DNA of 64,000 bases from Alicyclobacillus acidiphilus NBRC 100859 (GTDB taxonomy: Bacteria > Bacillota > Bacilli > Alicyclobacillales > Alicyclobacillaceae): positions 1 through 64,000 of the forward strand of contig NZ_BCQI01000001.1 in assembly GCF_001544355.1 (NCBI RefSeq). The letters run 5' to 3'. The notes beneath the pieces were generated by a model that saw nothing but the letters and a program-made list of their open reading frames with translations, had not been told where the DNA came from and did no database searches. Positions 10,201-18,426 of this stretch are shown here, in pieces; the stretch's first letter is position 1, and each line of letters opens with the position of its first letter. The position numbers were made by a program, and so were the translations under genes.

Positions 10201-10654
10201 CCGCCTGAACGGCGTAGCTTTCCACGAGATCGTCAAACGTGGCACCGCCTGTCACGGACAAACTTTTGGTCGTTGGCCCCATCGATCCCGCGACAAAGCG
10301 CGGCCGATCCGGCGTCGAGAAGGCATCAGCGGCCCCCTTCGCCAGTTCCGCCGCTCTGCGGCTGATTTCGAACGCTTGATCGGCGAGATCATACTCGGCC
10401 AGGACGAGCGGCGTGCTTCCGAACGAATTGGTTTCGATGATATCCGCGCCGGCAGCCAAATATGCCCGGTGAATCTCTGAGATAAAGTCAGGAAGCACAA
10501 TATTCAGATATTCGTTGCAGCCTTCGTACTGCGAACCGCCAAAATCCGAGGCGTCAAGGTCGCCCTGCTGAATCATGGTGCCCATGGCGCCATCCAGAAT
10601 CAGAATTCGCTGCCGCATCAATTCTTCTATGTCAGGCCGTTTGAATTCCGCCAT
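7208..10654 (-). CDS. metH: Cobalamin-dependent methionine synthase
   Basis: 1148 residues from ATG at 10654 (GGAGTGG just upstream; frames extending further 5' cross the promoter). Modules in order: homocysteine-binding barrel with zinc cysteines in GMNCATGPEFM and GGCCGTTPEHIREL (about 1-330); pterin-binding methyl-THF barrel (IIVGERTNVLGSRKF, DINVQDSDRDEM; about 355-620); cap and B12-binding domain with the base-off motif GDVHDIGKN (about 650-890); and C-terminal AdoMet reactivation domain with GIRVSFGYPACPDL. All four modules are present, so self-reactivation should be possible. First gene of the metH-yitJ operon. I found no SAM-I or cobalamin riboswitch signature in the leader. Confidence 0.95.
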   Translation of the reverse strand: MAEFKRPDIEELMRQRILILDGAMGTMIQQGDLDASDFGGSQYEGCNEYLNIVLPDFISEIHRAYLAAGADIIETNSFGSTPLVLAEYDLADQAFEISRRAAELAKGAADAFSTPDRPRFVAGSMGPTTKSLSVTGGATFDDLVESYAVQAEGLVVGGADFLMIETSQDMLNVKAAGLAIRRIEEKLGRHIPIMVSGTIEPMGTTLAGQTIDAFYLSIEHLKPFAVGMNCATGPEFMRDHMRTLSELAECAVSCHPNAGLPDEEGRYLETPYAFAKKMRDFAVEGWLNMAGGCCGTTPEHIRELANQLASCRPRDRAREHGHAVSGMEALFLSDDQRPIIVGERTNVLGSRKFKRLIGDGEFDAAAEIARAQVKSGAQVIDINVQDSDRDEMTDMLRVLPLAVRKVRVPIMIDSTDIAVVEAALKHIQGKAIINSTNFEDGEPRFAAYANIAKKYGAALIVGTIDEHGMAVTREKKVEIAHRAVRTLTEGYGFRKSDILIDPLTFPVGSGDEKYIGSARETIEAIRILREELPECPTILGVSNVSFGLPPAGREVLNAAFLYHCTRAGLGYAIVNSERLERYASIPENERNLCDRLLFETTDEIVAEFTAKYREKRVQAAVAKESLTLEERIASYVVEGSKDGLLQDLDAALQKYAPLDIINGPLMDGMTEVGRLFNNNELIVAEVLQSAEVMKAAVSHLEPHMEKADSHAKGKLILATVKGDVHDIGKNLVEIILSNNGFEVVNLGIKVAPEQLIQAVGEYQPDMIGLSGLLVKSAQQMVITAEEFRHAGIDLPLLVGGAALSKKFTMTKIADKYDGPVIYAKDAMEGLEFANQLVSDARGDLLSQLNQERDTFAERAKAATEVADKVPVRVKSTIRRDAPVFLPPDLDRHVLRDYPIRLIRPYLNLQMLLGKHLGLSGNVEKRLAERDPQATELLELVEALIADATRDGLLNAHAVYQFFPVMADGDDLVIFAADAKTERARIRFPRQRKSPYLCVADFVRPIEGGTMDYFAMMALTTGGAIRQEADRLKEAGEYLRAHALQATALELAEAFAERLHQQLRDMWGFPDPMELSMRERFIAKYQGIRVSFGYPACPDLEQQETLFSLLRPEDIGMELTDGFMMDPEASVTALAFSHPEARYFNVDIE

Positions 10655-10691
10655 TGCCACTCCACTCGTTTCTATATGAGGAATTTCGACC

Positions 10692-10720
10692 ATTGTAGCA
10701 TAGGGACAATGGACTGACAC
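10692..10720 (-). promoter_or_regulatory. Promoter of metH
   Basis: Minus strand: -35 GTGTCA (10715-10720), 17-bp spacer, -10 TACAAT (10692-10697) preceded by TGC, an extended -10. It lies about 40 bp before the metH ATG. Confidence 0.6.
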
Positions 10721-10745
10721 TAAAATGGCGTAAGGGAGAACAGCA

Positions 10746-10774
10746 AACAGACCCCGAACGTTTCGGGGCCTGTT
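10746..10774 (-). terminator. Hairpin/terminator between the small ORF and the metH promoter
   Basis: Minus strand: AACAG-g-CCCCGAA pairs with TTCGGGG-t-CTGTT around an ACG loop, followed by only moderately T-rich TGCTGTTCT. It sits between a short reading frame and the metH promoter, so it probably separates the two transcripts. Confidence 0.45.
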
Positions 10775-10797
10775 CGCGAGGCGTGTTTGACTGTCTG

Positions 10798-10989
10798 TCA
10801 CCCGTTCGACTGCCGCTTGCCATGCGGCACGTTCGCACGGTGGTACTGCTTCCACGGAACCACTGCATCAAGGCGAGTACTCATCATGTGATTGCGCCGT
10901 TCAACGACGGACTCAAAATGACGATTTTCCTCCAATGCCCCAACAAAAGCAAAATGCTCGTTGTGGTTCTGCGTATGCTGTCCTGACAT
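10798..10989 (-). CDS. Small hypothetical protein, 63 aa
   Basis: Short frame with a good ribosome site: GGTGGAG 5 nt before the ATG at 10989. The product is polar, rich in His, Asn and Arg, with no membrane segment; I see no family. It is followed at once by a hairpin and then by the metH promoter. No promoter was picked out upstream, where the hairpin repeat at 11.1 kb begins. Support is the ribosome site and the terminator-like hairpin only, so it may not be a gene. Confidence 0.4.
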   Translation of the reverse strand: MSGQHTQNHNEHFAFVGALEENRHFESVVERRNHMMSTRLDAVVPWKQYHRANVPHGKRQSNG

Positions 10990-11089
10990 GAGTCTCCACC
11001 CCCATCCTGTTGTTCCCAGAATGCGGGAAGTTCATGTGCGGATGTGGAAAGAAGAAGCACACGGGCGGGCGCTGGTAAAGTGGAAGAAG

Positions 11090-11283
11090 AAATAAGCGGC
11101 CGTGGGCCGCTTATTTCAACAAAACAGCCAGAAGCGATGGCAAATAAGCGTCGCACAGACGCTTATTTGCCTCCATGGGCCCCAAAACGCAGCGGCTTCG
11201 GCCATTTAAGCGGCTCTCGCAGGCTTATTCGGCGCGCAGTCGGCCGATTCGACACACTTAAGCGGCCTGGGGCGGCTTATTCA
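11090..11283 (+). repeat. Intergenic palindromic repeat element, copy 1
   Basis: Four inverted-repeat units in a row. Unit a: AAATAAGCGGCC (11090-11101) pairs perfectly with GGCCGCTTATTT (11105-11116). Unit b: GGCAAATAAGCGTC (11139-11152) pairs perfectly with GACGCTTATTTGCC (11158-11171). Units c (about 11204-11230) and d (about 11256-11282) are weaker, of the form TTAAGCGGC...GGCTTATT. Units b-d share order and spacer sequence (CCCCAAAACG..., GATTCGACACACTTAAGCGG) with the copy at 31.7 kb and, inverted, with the copy at 41.6 kb. Directly after unit d come three tandem copies of about 10 bp, GTCGCCCCAA (11288-11318). The element lies downstream of glyQS. The surrounding 10990-11341 holds nothing else I can recognise. 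Confidence 0.75.
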
Positions 11284-11341
11284 CCTCGGTCGCCCCAAGT
11301 CGCCCCAAGTCGCCCCCAAGCCACCCGTCCGCCGGCCCCGC

Positions 11342-12721
11342 TCACGCTTCGATACGTTCTTGCAGCCACGCCTTGACGTCCGCGATCGCGACCCGTTCCT
11401 GTTCCATCGAATCGCGATGGCGTATGGTGACAGCGTGATCCGTCTCGGACTCGAAATCGTAGGTGATGCAGAACGGCGTGCCAATTTCGTCGTGTCGGCG
11501 ATACCGTTTGCCAATCGATCCCGACTCGTCGTAGTCGACGCTGAACGTTTTGGCCAACTCGGTGTAGAGCGGCGAGGCGCCGTCCGCGAGCTTCTTGGAC
11601 AGCGGAAATACGGCGGCCTGGTACGGTGCCAACTTCGGGTGCAAGTGCAGGACGACACGCGTGTCGTTTTCGCCTACGACTTCTTCGTCGTACGCGTCGG
11701 CCAAGATCGCGAGGAACAGTCGGTCCGCGCCGATCGCTGGCTCGATGCAGTATGGAATGACAGGCTCCTGGCCTTCTTCCTGGACCGTCATGTTTTCACC
11801 GGACGCCTTGGCGTGGGCTCTCAGGTCAAAATCGGTACGGTTGGCGACGCCGAGCAGCTCGCCCCAGCCGAATGGGAAGAGAAATTCGATGTCGGTCGTC
11901 GCTTTGCTGTAGTGAGACAATTGTTCTTTTTCGTGATCGCGAAAACGCAGCGACGCCTCCTTGATACCGAGCGAGCGCAGCCAATCGTAGCAGTATTGCC
12001 GCCAATACTCGAACCACTTCATGTCCTCGCCCGGCATGCAGAAAAACTCCAGTTCCATCTGTTCGAACTCGCGCGTGCGGAACGTGAAGTTGCCTGGCGT
12101 GATTTCGTTCCGAAAACTCTTCCCGAACTGGCCGATGCCAAACGGTAGCTTCTTCCGAAGGGCCCGTTGCACGTTCTTGAAGTTGACGAAGATGCCTTGG
12201 GCGGTCTCGGGGCGAAGATACACTTCATTCGACGCGTCCTCCGTGACGCCTTGGTAGGTCTTGAACATCATGTTGAACTGGCGGATACCCGTGAAGTCGT
12301 GCGCGCCGCAGTCGGGACAGGCAATCGCGTACGTCTCCAGCAGTTCTTCCATCTTCGGGAACGGCATGCCATCCACAATCACTTCCTCGCCTTTGGCGGC
12401 AGCCGCTTCCTCGATCAGCTTGTCCGCGCGAAAGCGAGATTTGCACTTTCGGCAGTCGACCATCGGATCGTGGAAGTTCTCCACGTGTCCCGATGCGACC
12501 CAGACTTGGCGATTCATTAAGATCGCCGAATCGAGACCGACGTTATGCGGATTTTGTTCGATAAAATGCCGCCACCACGCGCGCTTCAGATTGTGCTTCA
12601 TCTGCGCGCCGAGTGGACCGTAATCCCATGTGTTGGCCAGTCCGCCGTATATTTCGGAACCGGGGAAGATGAATCCCCGTCTTTTTGCCAATGATACTAA
12701 CGCTTCCATCGTCGCTTGCAT
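11342..12721 (-). CDS. glyQS: Glycyl-tRNA synthetase, homodimeric class II type
   Basis: 459 residues, usual length for the alpha2-type GlyRS of Gram-positive bacteria and eukaryotes. Motif 1 region [20 protein letters not shown]; zinc-like [12 protein letters not shown] and CPDCGAHDF insertion; motif 2 [20 protein letters not shown]; motif 3 [19 protein letters not shown]-terminal anticodon-binding domain ([18 protein letters not shown]...). It charges tRNA-Gly in the cytosol. ATG at 12721 has GGAGG 7 nt upstream. A clear promoter precedes it; no T-box motif is seen in the short leader, unlike many Firmicute gly genes. Monocistronic, with the palindromic repeat element just downstream. Confidence 0.95.
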   Translation of the reverse strand: MQATMEALVSLAKRRGFIFPGSEIYGGLANTWDYGPLGAQMKHNLKRAWWRHFIEQNPHNVGLDSAILMNRQVWVASGHVENFHDPMVDCRKCKSRFRADKLIEEAAAAKGEEVIVDGMPFPKMEELLETYAIACPDCGAHDFTGIRQFNMMFKTYQGVTEDASNEVYLRPETAQGIFVNFKNVQRALRKKLPFGIGQFGKSFRNEITPGNFTFRTREFEQMELEFFCMPGEDMKWFEYWRQYCYDWLRSLGIKEASLRFRDHEKEQLSHYSKATTDIEFLFPFGWGELLGVANRTDFDLRAHAKASGENMTVQEEGQEPVIPYCIEPAIGADRLFLAILADAYDEEVVGENDTRVVLHLHPKLAPYQAAVFPLSKKLADGASPLYTELAKTFSVDYDESGSIGKRYRRHDEIGTPFCITYDFESETDHAVTIRHRDSMEQERVAIADVKAWLQERIEA

Positions 12722-12753
12722 TCGGCTTCCTCCCGCATCTTGTCAATACGGCT

Positions 12754-12783
12754 ATCATAGCGGAAGGTTTGCCGAAGAATCAA
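12754..12783 (-). promoter_or_regulatory. Promoter of glyQS
   Basis: Minus strand: -35 TTGATT (12778-12783), 18-bp spacer, -10 TATGAT (12754-12759), about 32 bp before the ATG. Confidence 0.55.
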
Positions 12784-12942
12784 TCACGTTGGATAAGAGC
12801 CCAGATTTGACCATCTGGCGTAACGCGATCCACGTTCGAATGTGTATAATGGAGTCCGGCTGTATTCGATTGGCGACCGCACGTCCCAGCCTCGGAAAGC
12901 CCGGAAAGTTTGTCGCTTGGAGATTGGAGGCCCACAGAAAAG

Positions 12943-13740
12943 ATGAGCAGACGGGAATCAGATATCGAAATGGTGTTCCTCGACATCGACGGGACCCTGT
13001 ACACAGATGGACAGATTGTTGAAAGAAGTGCGCGGGCGGTCGCGGAATTGCTCGCACAGGACATTCCGGTCGCAGTCTGCACAGGCAGAAGTCTGATTCA
13101 CGCTCAACATATTCAGGATGAACTCCGTGTGCCATACGGCATCTACTTCAACGGAGGACTCGTGAAAACGGGGCACCGTGAATTGTTTTCCATGCCTTTC
13201 GATCCCGACGTCGTTCAGGGTATTTTGGCGGCCGCGGAGGCGCGCGGAATTTCCACGATTATTCATACACACGATCATGCGTTGTCCTTCGAGCCGATTC
13301 CGGATCGATTCCGACCAGTGATGGCGTCCTACGATTTTCCCGACATTTCGCTGGAACCCGGGTGGAAACACCATCTGTCGGACCTGAACGTGTTCCAGAT
13401 CAACGCGTTCATGTCCAAAGAGTGGGACGCGACGTTCGAGTCAGAATTTCCAGCTTGCTATATCTACCGATGGCATGACGAAGCCGTCGACTTTCAACGG
13501 CGCAAATCGGACAAATCCATCGGAGCCTTGCACCTCCTGAAGCACCTGGGGATCGACCCAGCGAAGGCGGTGCATATCGGCGACGGCGGCAACGATATCG
13601 GCATGTTCAAGACCATGGGCTATTCGTACGCGATGGGCAATGCGACGGACGATGTCAAGTGCCACGCCAAGCGCGTGACATCCTCCGCGATCGAAGGCGG
13701 CGTCGCGGACGCGCTCATCGACCTGGGATTGATTGGCTAG
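12943..13740 (+). CDS. HAD-superfamily (Cof-type) phosphatase
   Basis: 265 residues from ATG 12943. Motif I FLDIDGTLYTDG carries the two catalytic aspartates; motif II is in VAVCTGRSL; motif III Lys lies in the KSDKSIGALHLL region; motif IV is HIGDGGNDIGMF. The large C2B cap between motifs II and III is the Cof type, which dephosphorylates sugar phosphates, nucleotides or similar small molecules; the substrate cannot be told from sequence. TTGGAGG lies 12 nt before this ATG, which is far, and a TTG at 12910 is an alternative start. A TATAAT at 12845-12850 with a poor -35 may be its promoter. Divergent from glyQS, upstream of lexA. Confidence 0.85.
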   Translation: MSRRESDIEMVFLDIDGTLYTDGQIVERSARAVAELLAQDIPVAVCTGRSLIHAQHIQDELRVPYGIYFNGGLVKTGHRELFSMPFDPDVVQGILAAAEARGISTIIHTHDHALSFEPIPDRFRPVMASYDFPDISLEPGWKHHLSDLNVFQINAFMSKEWDATFESEFPACYIYRWHDEAVDFQRRKSDKSIGALHLLKHLGIDPAKAVHIGDGGNDIGMFKTMGYSYAMGNATDDVKCHAKRVTSSAIEGGVADALIDLGLIG

Positions 13741-13770
13741 TCGTTCGTTGGCCAGGCAGACGGCGGCATA

Positions 13771-13784
13771 CGAACAAACGTTTG
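13771..13784 (+). promoter_or_regulatory. LexA operator (SOS box) of lexA
   Basis: CGAACAAACGTTTG matches the Firmicute SOS consensus CGAAC-N4-GTTCG with one mismatch. It overlaps the -35 (TTGCCA, 13782-13787) of a promoter whose -10 is TACGAT (13806-13811, 18-bp spacer), the right position for LexA autorepression. Confidence 0.8.
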
Positions 13785-13843
13785 CCACCGTTCGCTAGGT
13801 TGTGTTACGATAGAGGCAAATCAAGCCAAAGGATGTGTCTCGG

Positions 13844-14473
13844 TTGGGCCAGCTGACCTCTCGCCAAGAAGCGATTCTCGAATTCATCCGAAAGAATGTC
13901 CATGAAAAGGGATATCCACCTTCTGTTCGCGAGATTGGTGAAGCGGTGGGTCTCGCGTCCTCTTCCACCGTACACGGACACTTGGAACGCTTGCAGCAAA
14001 AAGGCTATATTCGCCGAGATCCTACCAAACCGCGGGCACTCGAATTGATTGGCTTCGGAGCGTCGTCTGAAAGCGATCGCGGCGTCGTGGAGACACCTGT
14101 CATGGCGCCTATCGTCGGCCGCGTCACGGCAGGTCTCCCTATCACGGCTATCGAAGACATTCAGGGATATTTGCCTCTGCCGACCGATTTTGCCCGCGAC
14201 AGCGAGGTGTTCGTGCTGAACGTCAGCGGCGACAGCATGATTGAGGCAGGCATCCTCGACGGCGATTTGGTGATTGTACGTCGGCAGTCAGACGCCGTGA
14301 ACGGCGATATCGTCGTCGCGATGACGGAAGACGACGAAGCGACCGTCAAGCGTTTCTTCCGGGAGAACGGACATGTCCGGCTTCAACCGGAGAACAGCAA
14401 CATGGAACCGCTCATCTATCCTGACGTGGTCATCCTCGGCAAGGTCATTGGCGTATTCCGCAATCTGAGATAA
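13844..14473 (+). CDS. lexA: LexA repressor, SOS regulator with self-cleaving peptidase domain
   Basis: 209 residues. N-terminal winged helix 1-65 with [20 protein letters not shown], almost identical to Bacillus LexA, and S24 peptidase C-terminus: cleavage site Ala-Gly in VGRVTAGLP, catalytic Ser in SGDSMIEAG, catalytic Lys in EATVKRFFR. It represses DNA-damage genes and is inactivated by RecA-stimulated self-cleavage. The TTG at 13844 is preferred because AAAGGA lies 10 nt before it; the GTG at 13835 would be only 1-2 nt from that site. An SOS box in its own promoter indicates autoregulation. Convergent with the peptide transporter downstream. Confidence 0.95.
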   Translation: MGQLTSRQEAILEFIRKNVHEKGYPPSVREIGEAVGLASSSTVHGHLERLQQKGYIRRDPTKPRALELIGFGASSESDRGVVETPVMAPIVGRVTAGLPITAIEDIQGYLPLPTDFARDSEVFVLNVSGDSMIEAGILDGDLVIVRRQSDAVNGDIVVAMTEDDEATVKRFFRENGHVRLQPENSNMEPLIYPDVVILGKVIGVFRNLR

Positions 14474-14500
14474 GCTGCAAGGTCCAAGACGCTGGGGCAG

Positions 14501-15418
14501 CTATGCCGTCAGGCGTGCGATTCGCGGATCCAAGACTCGATACAGGATGTCGACAAAGAGATTCATCACGAGTACGACCAAGGCGAAGATGAAGAACACG
14601 ACAGATACCATGTATTGGTCCTGCATCCCGACTCCAGGCGGCAAGCCCATGCCTTGCGCCGATGCCGTTTCACCAAACAACTTCGCGAGACCTGGAACGG
14701 CGAACATCGCTTCAATCGTCAGGGCATTATTGAGCAAGATCGCGATTTGCGGCGCGAAGAACGTGATCGTCGTCAAGATGGACGGTTTCATCGCATGTTT
14801 CAGAATGATATTCCACTTGCGTACTCCACGCGCCCGCGCCCCGAGTATGTATCCTTCCTGCATCGTCTCCGACACAGCCGATTGGACAAATTTCCCCATA
14901 TACCCAACATTGCCGGCTGCCAACGTCAATGTGGGCAGCACCGCGCACAAGGGAGAATTCCATCCGTTTGGTGGAAGAATGGGCCATACCACCGAAAACA
15001 GCAAGATCAAGATCACGCCGATGACGTACGTCGGGATCGACTGGGATACGAGGAACCCCGTGGGCAAAACGGTGCGAAACCACGATTTTTGCTGAATGGC
15101 GGCGTAGGTTCCGACAGGAACGGCGACGATGGCGGCAATCACAATCGAACCGATCGCCAGGCCCATGAAGGAGAAAAAGTCGTTCACGAAGCTCATCGTC
15201 GACACATGCAGGTGAAACGTCAGAATTCCCTTCTCTTCCGGCCAAACCGTGGCAAAGGCTGTTTTCGCGCGAGTCCACGCGGATACGCCTTGACTTGCGA
15301 GTTTCGAGTTCTCCCCTCCTGGGCCGTAGAACTGAATCACGGTCGGTGTCGCGATGGACAAGGTAAGGACGACAAGCATGCCCGCCAGCCGTGAGGCGAA
15401 TCTTCGCAGAATGTCCAT
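14501..15418 (-). CDS. Peptide ABC transporter permease, OppB/DppB type
   Basis: 305 residues with about six membrane segments (near residues 12-30, 80-105, 115-145, 165-180, 225-245, 270-295). The cytoplasmic EAA loop is EGYILGARARGVRKWNIILKH, which contacts the ATPases. OppB-type proteins usually have a long external loop after the first helix; here it is the Gly/Ser-rich YGPGGENSKLAS segment. Last gene of a four-gene minus-strand run oppC-oppD-oppF-oppB; placing the B permease after both ATPases is unusual. No substrate-binding protein is in the run. ATG at 15418 follows AGGAG at 9 nt. Confidence 0.85.
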   Translation of the reverse strand: MDILRRFASRLAGMLVVLTLSIATPTVIQFYGPGGENSKLASQGVSAWTRAKTAFATVWPEEKGILTFHLHVSTMSFVNDFFSFMGLAIGSIVIAAIVAVPVGTYAAIQQKSWFRTVLPTGFLVSQSIPTYVIGVILILLFSVVWPILPPNGWNSPLCAVLPTLTLAAGNVGYMGKFVQSAVSETMQEGYILGARARGVRKWNIILKHAMKPSILTTITFFAPQIAILLNNALTIEAMFAVPGLAKLFGETASAQGMGLPPGVGMQDQYMVSVVFFIFALVVLVMNLFVDILYRVLDPRIARLTA

Positions 15419-15433
15419 TCGATCCCGCTCCTC

Positions 15434-16387
15434 TCAGACGTAGTGGCAAGCCACTTGGCGATCGTCGTCCAGTGTTCGCGCCTGCGGCACTTCCCGTCTG
15501 CAAACATCTTGCGCAACGGGGCATCTCGTGTGAAAGACGCAGCCATTCGGGATTTCGTACGGAGACGGCATTTCGCCAGGCAGCGGACGCAGTGCCTTCC
15601 GTGCGGCTTTTGACTCAGGAATATCGAGGACGGAATCGAACAAGACGCGCGTGTATGGATGCCGTGGATTCGCCAGCAAATCCTCGGTGCGTCCCATTTC
15701 CAGAATCTCGCCGAGGTACATGACCGCAATCACGTCGCTGAGCACTTCGACGGCGGGCAGATTGTGCGAGATGAAGAGCATGGACAGCCCGCGATCGCGA
15801 CGGAGATCCAGCAGCAGCGCGAGAATTTGCGCTTGCACGGACACATCGAGCGCAGACAGCACTTCATCGCACAGGAGCAGCTTCGGATCGAGCGCGAGTG
15901 CGCGCGCAATCATGACGCGTTGCTGCTGGCCGCCGGAGAGCTCGAACGGAAACGCGTTGGCGTATTCCGGACTCAATCCCACCTGCTCCATCAACTCGAA
16001 GACCCGAACACCGCGTTGCATACGGGTGCCGACCCTGTGGATCAGCAGCGGATCGAGAATATTCCGCCCCACGGTCATCCGCTGGTTCAGCGCGGTCGAA
16101 GGATTTTGAAAGACGACCTGCATGTGGCGCCTCTGTGCCCTCATCTGCTTGTTGGACAAACGCGTCAGATCGGTGCCTAAAAAACGCACGGCGCCCTCGT
16201 CCGGCCTCAACAAACCGACTGCGCAGCGGCCTAGTGTCGACTTGCCCGATCCGCTTTCACCGACAATCCCGACGCTCTCGCCCTCGCGTACGCGAAGCGA
16301 CGCCCTGTGCACGGCGCGAACGGTCCGCTTTTGCAGACGAAACACTTTGCTGACATTCCCCACGTCAAGTAAATAGGCTGCGGACAT
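15434..16387 (-). CDS. Peptide ABC transporter ATPase, OppF type
   Basis: 317 residues from ATG 16387, which has GGAGGAGG 8 nt upstream. Walker A GESGSGKST, Q-loop VVFQNPSTALNQRMTV, signature LSGGQQQRV, Walker B LLLCDEVLSALD (normally DEPVSALD; here Pro is Val), H-loop FISHNL. The C-terminal oligopeptide-transporter extension has the CVFHTRCP...CRREVP cysteine pattern typical of OppF/DppF iron-sulfur or zinc-like sites. It powers uptake together with OppD. Overlaps the end of the oppD-like gene by about 23 bp, so translation is probably coupled. Confidence 0.88.
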   Translation of the reverse strand: MSAAYLLDVGNVSKVFRLQKRTVRAVHRASLRVREGESVGIVGESGSGKSTLGRCAVGLLRPDEGAVRFLGTDLTRLSNKQMRAQRRHMQVVFQNPSTALNQRMTVGRNILDPLLIHRVGTRMQRGVRVFELMEQVGLSPEYANAFPFELSGGQQQRVMIARALALDPKLLLCDEVLSALDVSVQAQILALLLDLRRDRGLSMLFISHNLPAVEVLSDVIAVMYLGEILEMGRTEDLLANPRHPYTRVLFDSVLDIPESKAARKALRPLPGEMPSPYEIPNGCVFHTRCPVAQDVCRREVPQARTLDDDRQVACHYV

Positions 16388-17366
16388 GATTCGCTTCCTC
16401 CTCCGCGAAGTGGCATGCGACTTCGTGCGTTTCCGAGAGACGAGCGACGCTTGGTCGTTCGCGATGACAGATCGACTGAGCCGCGAGGCAGCGCTCGGCA
16501 AACGGACATCCGACGGGTGGCGCCCACAGTGTTCTGGCGTGTCCGGGGATGGGCCTGATGGCCGATTTCACGCCCGTCTCGCGGGAGCCGCGCAGCATCG
16601 ACGACTGCAGGGCAAGCGAGTATGGATGACGGGCATCGCGCAGAAACTCGTCGATCTCGGCCGTCTCCATGATCATTCCACCGTACAGGACGACAACGCG
16701 ATCGCAGACGTTCGCCGCGACACCGATGTCGTGCGTGACCATCACGGTGGTCATGTTACGCCTGGCCGCGATTTCGCGGAGCAGCGACAGGACTTGAACT
16801 TGCACCGTGGCGTCGAGCGCGGTCGTGGGCTCATCCGCAAACAGCACCTTGGGTCCGCATGCGATGGCTGTCGCGATCATGACGCGCTGCCGCATTCCGC
16901 CTGACAGTTCGAACGAATGGCGCGTCATCTGCCATTCCGGATTCGGCAGGCCCACTTCGCGCAGCAGCTCGATGGCGCGCCGCGCCGCTTCCGGCTTCGT
17001 GCAAATGGAATGCTCCAACATCGGCTCCATCACCTGTTTACCAATCGGCACCAGTGGATTCAATCCATTCGCGACGTCCTGCATCACCAAGCCGATGTCT
17101 CGGCCGCGTATGCCGCGAAGTTGCCGCTCCCGCATCGACAAGAGCTCTTTACCGGCAAATGCGGCCTGTCCGTGGACGCGTCTGCCGCGACCGCGAACAA
17201 GTCCAAGGATGGAGAGCAGTGTGATCGACTTCCCAGACCCGCTTTCGCCGAGGATACCGAGCCACTCACCCTCCTTCACATCAAACGAGATACCGTTCAC
17301 GGCGTGCACCGTTCCGTCGGAAGCGTCGATCTCGACACGCAGATCGCGGATCTCCAATATGTTCAC
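16365..17366 (-). CDS. Peptide ABC transporter ATPase, OppD type
   Basis: 333 residues from GTG 17366 (GGAGG 9 nt upstream). Walker A GESGSGKSI, Q-loop VMQDVANGLNPLVPIG, signature LSGGMRQRV, Walker B VLFADEPTTALD, H-loop MVTHD, and the C-terminal CPFAERCLAAQSICHRERP cysteine motif of OppD/DppD proteins. It pairs with the OppF-type subunit. Its GTG overlaps the stop codon of the upstream oppC-like gene by 4 bp, a sign of translational coupling. Longer frames upstream lie inside oppC and are not likely starts. Confidence 0.88.
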   Translation of the reverse strand: MNILEIRDLRVEIDASDGTVHAVNGISFDVKEGEWLGILGESGSGKSITLLSILGLVRGRGRRVHGQAAFAGKELLSMRERQLRGIRGRDIGLVMQDVANGLNPLVPIGKQVMEPMLEHSICTKPEAARRAIELLREVGLPNPEWQMTRHSFELSGGMRQRVMIATAIACGPKVLFADEPTTALDATVQVQVLSLLREIAARRNMTTVMVTHDIGVAANVCDRVVVLYGGMIMETAEIDEFLRDARHPYSLALQSSMLRGSRETGVKSAIRPIPGHARTLWAPPVGCPFAERCLAAQSICHRERPSVARLSETHEVACHFAEEEANHVRSLFT

Positions 17367-18244
17367 AGCGATGTGCCTCCTCTCGGATCGAATGCGGCTT
17401 GGAGACCATCCCCTACGACCACGAACGACACCAGCATCGACACGAACAAGGCGAGCGGGAACAACAGCAGCCAAGGATAGCCGAGGATATTGGTCACGTC
17501 CTGAAACAGGATGGCACCAAAGCTGAACATCGGCGGCTTCGGCCCAATTCCGCCGACGATGTCCAGCATCGCTTCCAACATCACGAGATTGGCGGCCGTA
17601 AACGCCGAGTAGACGACGAGCGGGCTAATCACGTGCGGCAGCACGTATCGAGTCGACACGTACAACTCCGATGCGCCAAGGGAACGAGCCGACTCGGTCA
17701 GATCCGACTGGCGTATCGCCAACACCTGGCCGCGCGCGAGACGTGCATACCCCGCCCACTGCGTGATGCCGAGCACCCAAATGACGTTGAACGCGTTGCT
17801 GCCAAACATCGAAATCAGCATGATGGCACAGAGAAAAGCCGGGAAGGAGTAGATGTAATCGCAGAATCGCATGAGAACTTGGTCAAGCCAGCCACCGCGC
17901 ATTCCGGACACAATGCCAATGGTGGTCCCCACCAATGCCGCAACCGTGGTTGCTCCACATGCGACCATCAACGTGTAGCGGAGACCGTCCATGCACATCC
18001 AGAACATGTCTTGTCCCATATTGTTGGTACCGAACGGATGAGTCCAGCTCGGCGGCGAAAACGCGTCAAAGATATCGATCTGCACGACTTGGTGACGCGA
18101 TGCGGCCGCAATCGCAAGAATGACCAACCAGACGAGTCCAGCGACGGAAAAGCCGCCGCGGGCGAAGCGTTTCCAACTCCGCCCAACGCGCACGGGGATT
18201 GTCAACCCCCGATAACCCGTCTCGCGAGTGACGACAACGCTCAT
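17363..18244 (-). CDS. Peptide ABC transporter permease, OppC/DppC type
   Basis: 293 residues, six predicted membrane helices starting with SVAGLVWLVILAIAAAS. The periplasmic PPSWTHPFGTNNMGQDMF (consensus HxLGTDxxGRD) and the EAA loop ESARSLGASELYVSTRYVLP are typical OppC marks, the former less conserved than usual. First gene of the run oppC-oppD-oppF-oppB. ATG at 18244 has GGTGG 6 nt upstream. With no binding protein in this operon it may borrow one, for example the orphan OppA-type protein at 38.5-40.1 kb. Confidence 0.85.
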   Translation of the reverse strand: MSVVVTRETGYRGLTIPVRVGRSWKRFARGGFSVAGLVWLVILAIAAASRHQVVQIDIFDAFSPPSWTHPFGTNNMGQDMFWMCMDGLRYTLMVACGATTVAALVGTTIGIVSGMRGGWLDQVLMRFCDYIYSFPAFLCAIMLISMFGSNAFNVIWVLGITQWAGYARLARGQVLAIRQSDLTESARSLGASELYVSTRYVLPHVISPLVVYSAFTAANLVMLEAMLDIVGGIGPKPPMFSFGAILFQDVTNILGYPWLLLFPLALFVSMLVSFVVVGDGLQAAFDPRGGTSL

Positions 18245-18340
18245 TGGGCACCACCACATTCCTTCATGATAGCGGTTACAGCAAAGCCTCTTGCTATATT
18301 ACCAAAAATTGAGCACCTTTCGGGAGGAAAGTCGTGGGCG

Positions 18341-18406
18341 GCGCGAAAAAAAAAACAAGTTGCAAAAAGGCTGTCCCGCAGTCATTCGCATGACCCGCAG
18401 ACAGCC
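18341..18406 (-). terminator. Terminator of glnA
   Basis: Minus strand: GGCTGTC...GACAGCC with inner GTCA/TGAC pairing, followed by TTTTTGCAAC and then a run of nine to ten T. Lies 20-85 bp after the glnA stop. Confidence 0.75.
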
Positions 18407-18426
18407 CCGGTTTCCAGGCGCATGAA

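Noticed and set aside
10655-10990. SAM-I or cobalamin riboswitch before metH
   Set aside because: No conserved riboswitch core seen; the promoter lies only about 40 bp from the ATG.
12722-12909. T-box before glyQS
   Set aside because: No AGGGTGGNACCGCG-like sequence and the leader is too short.
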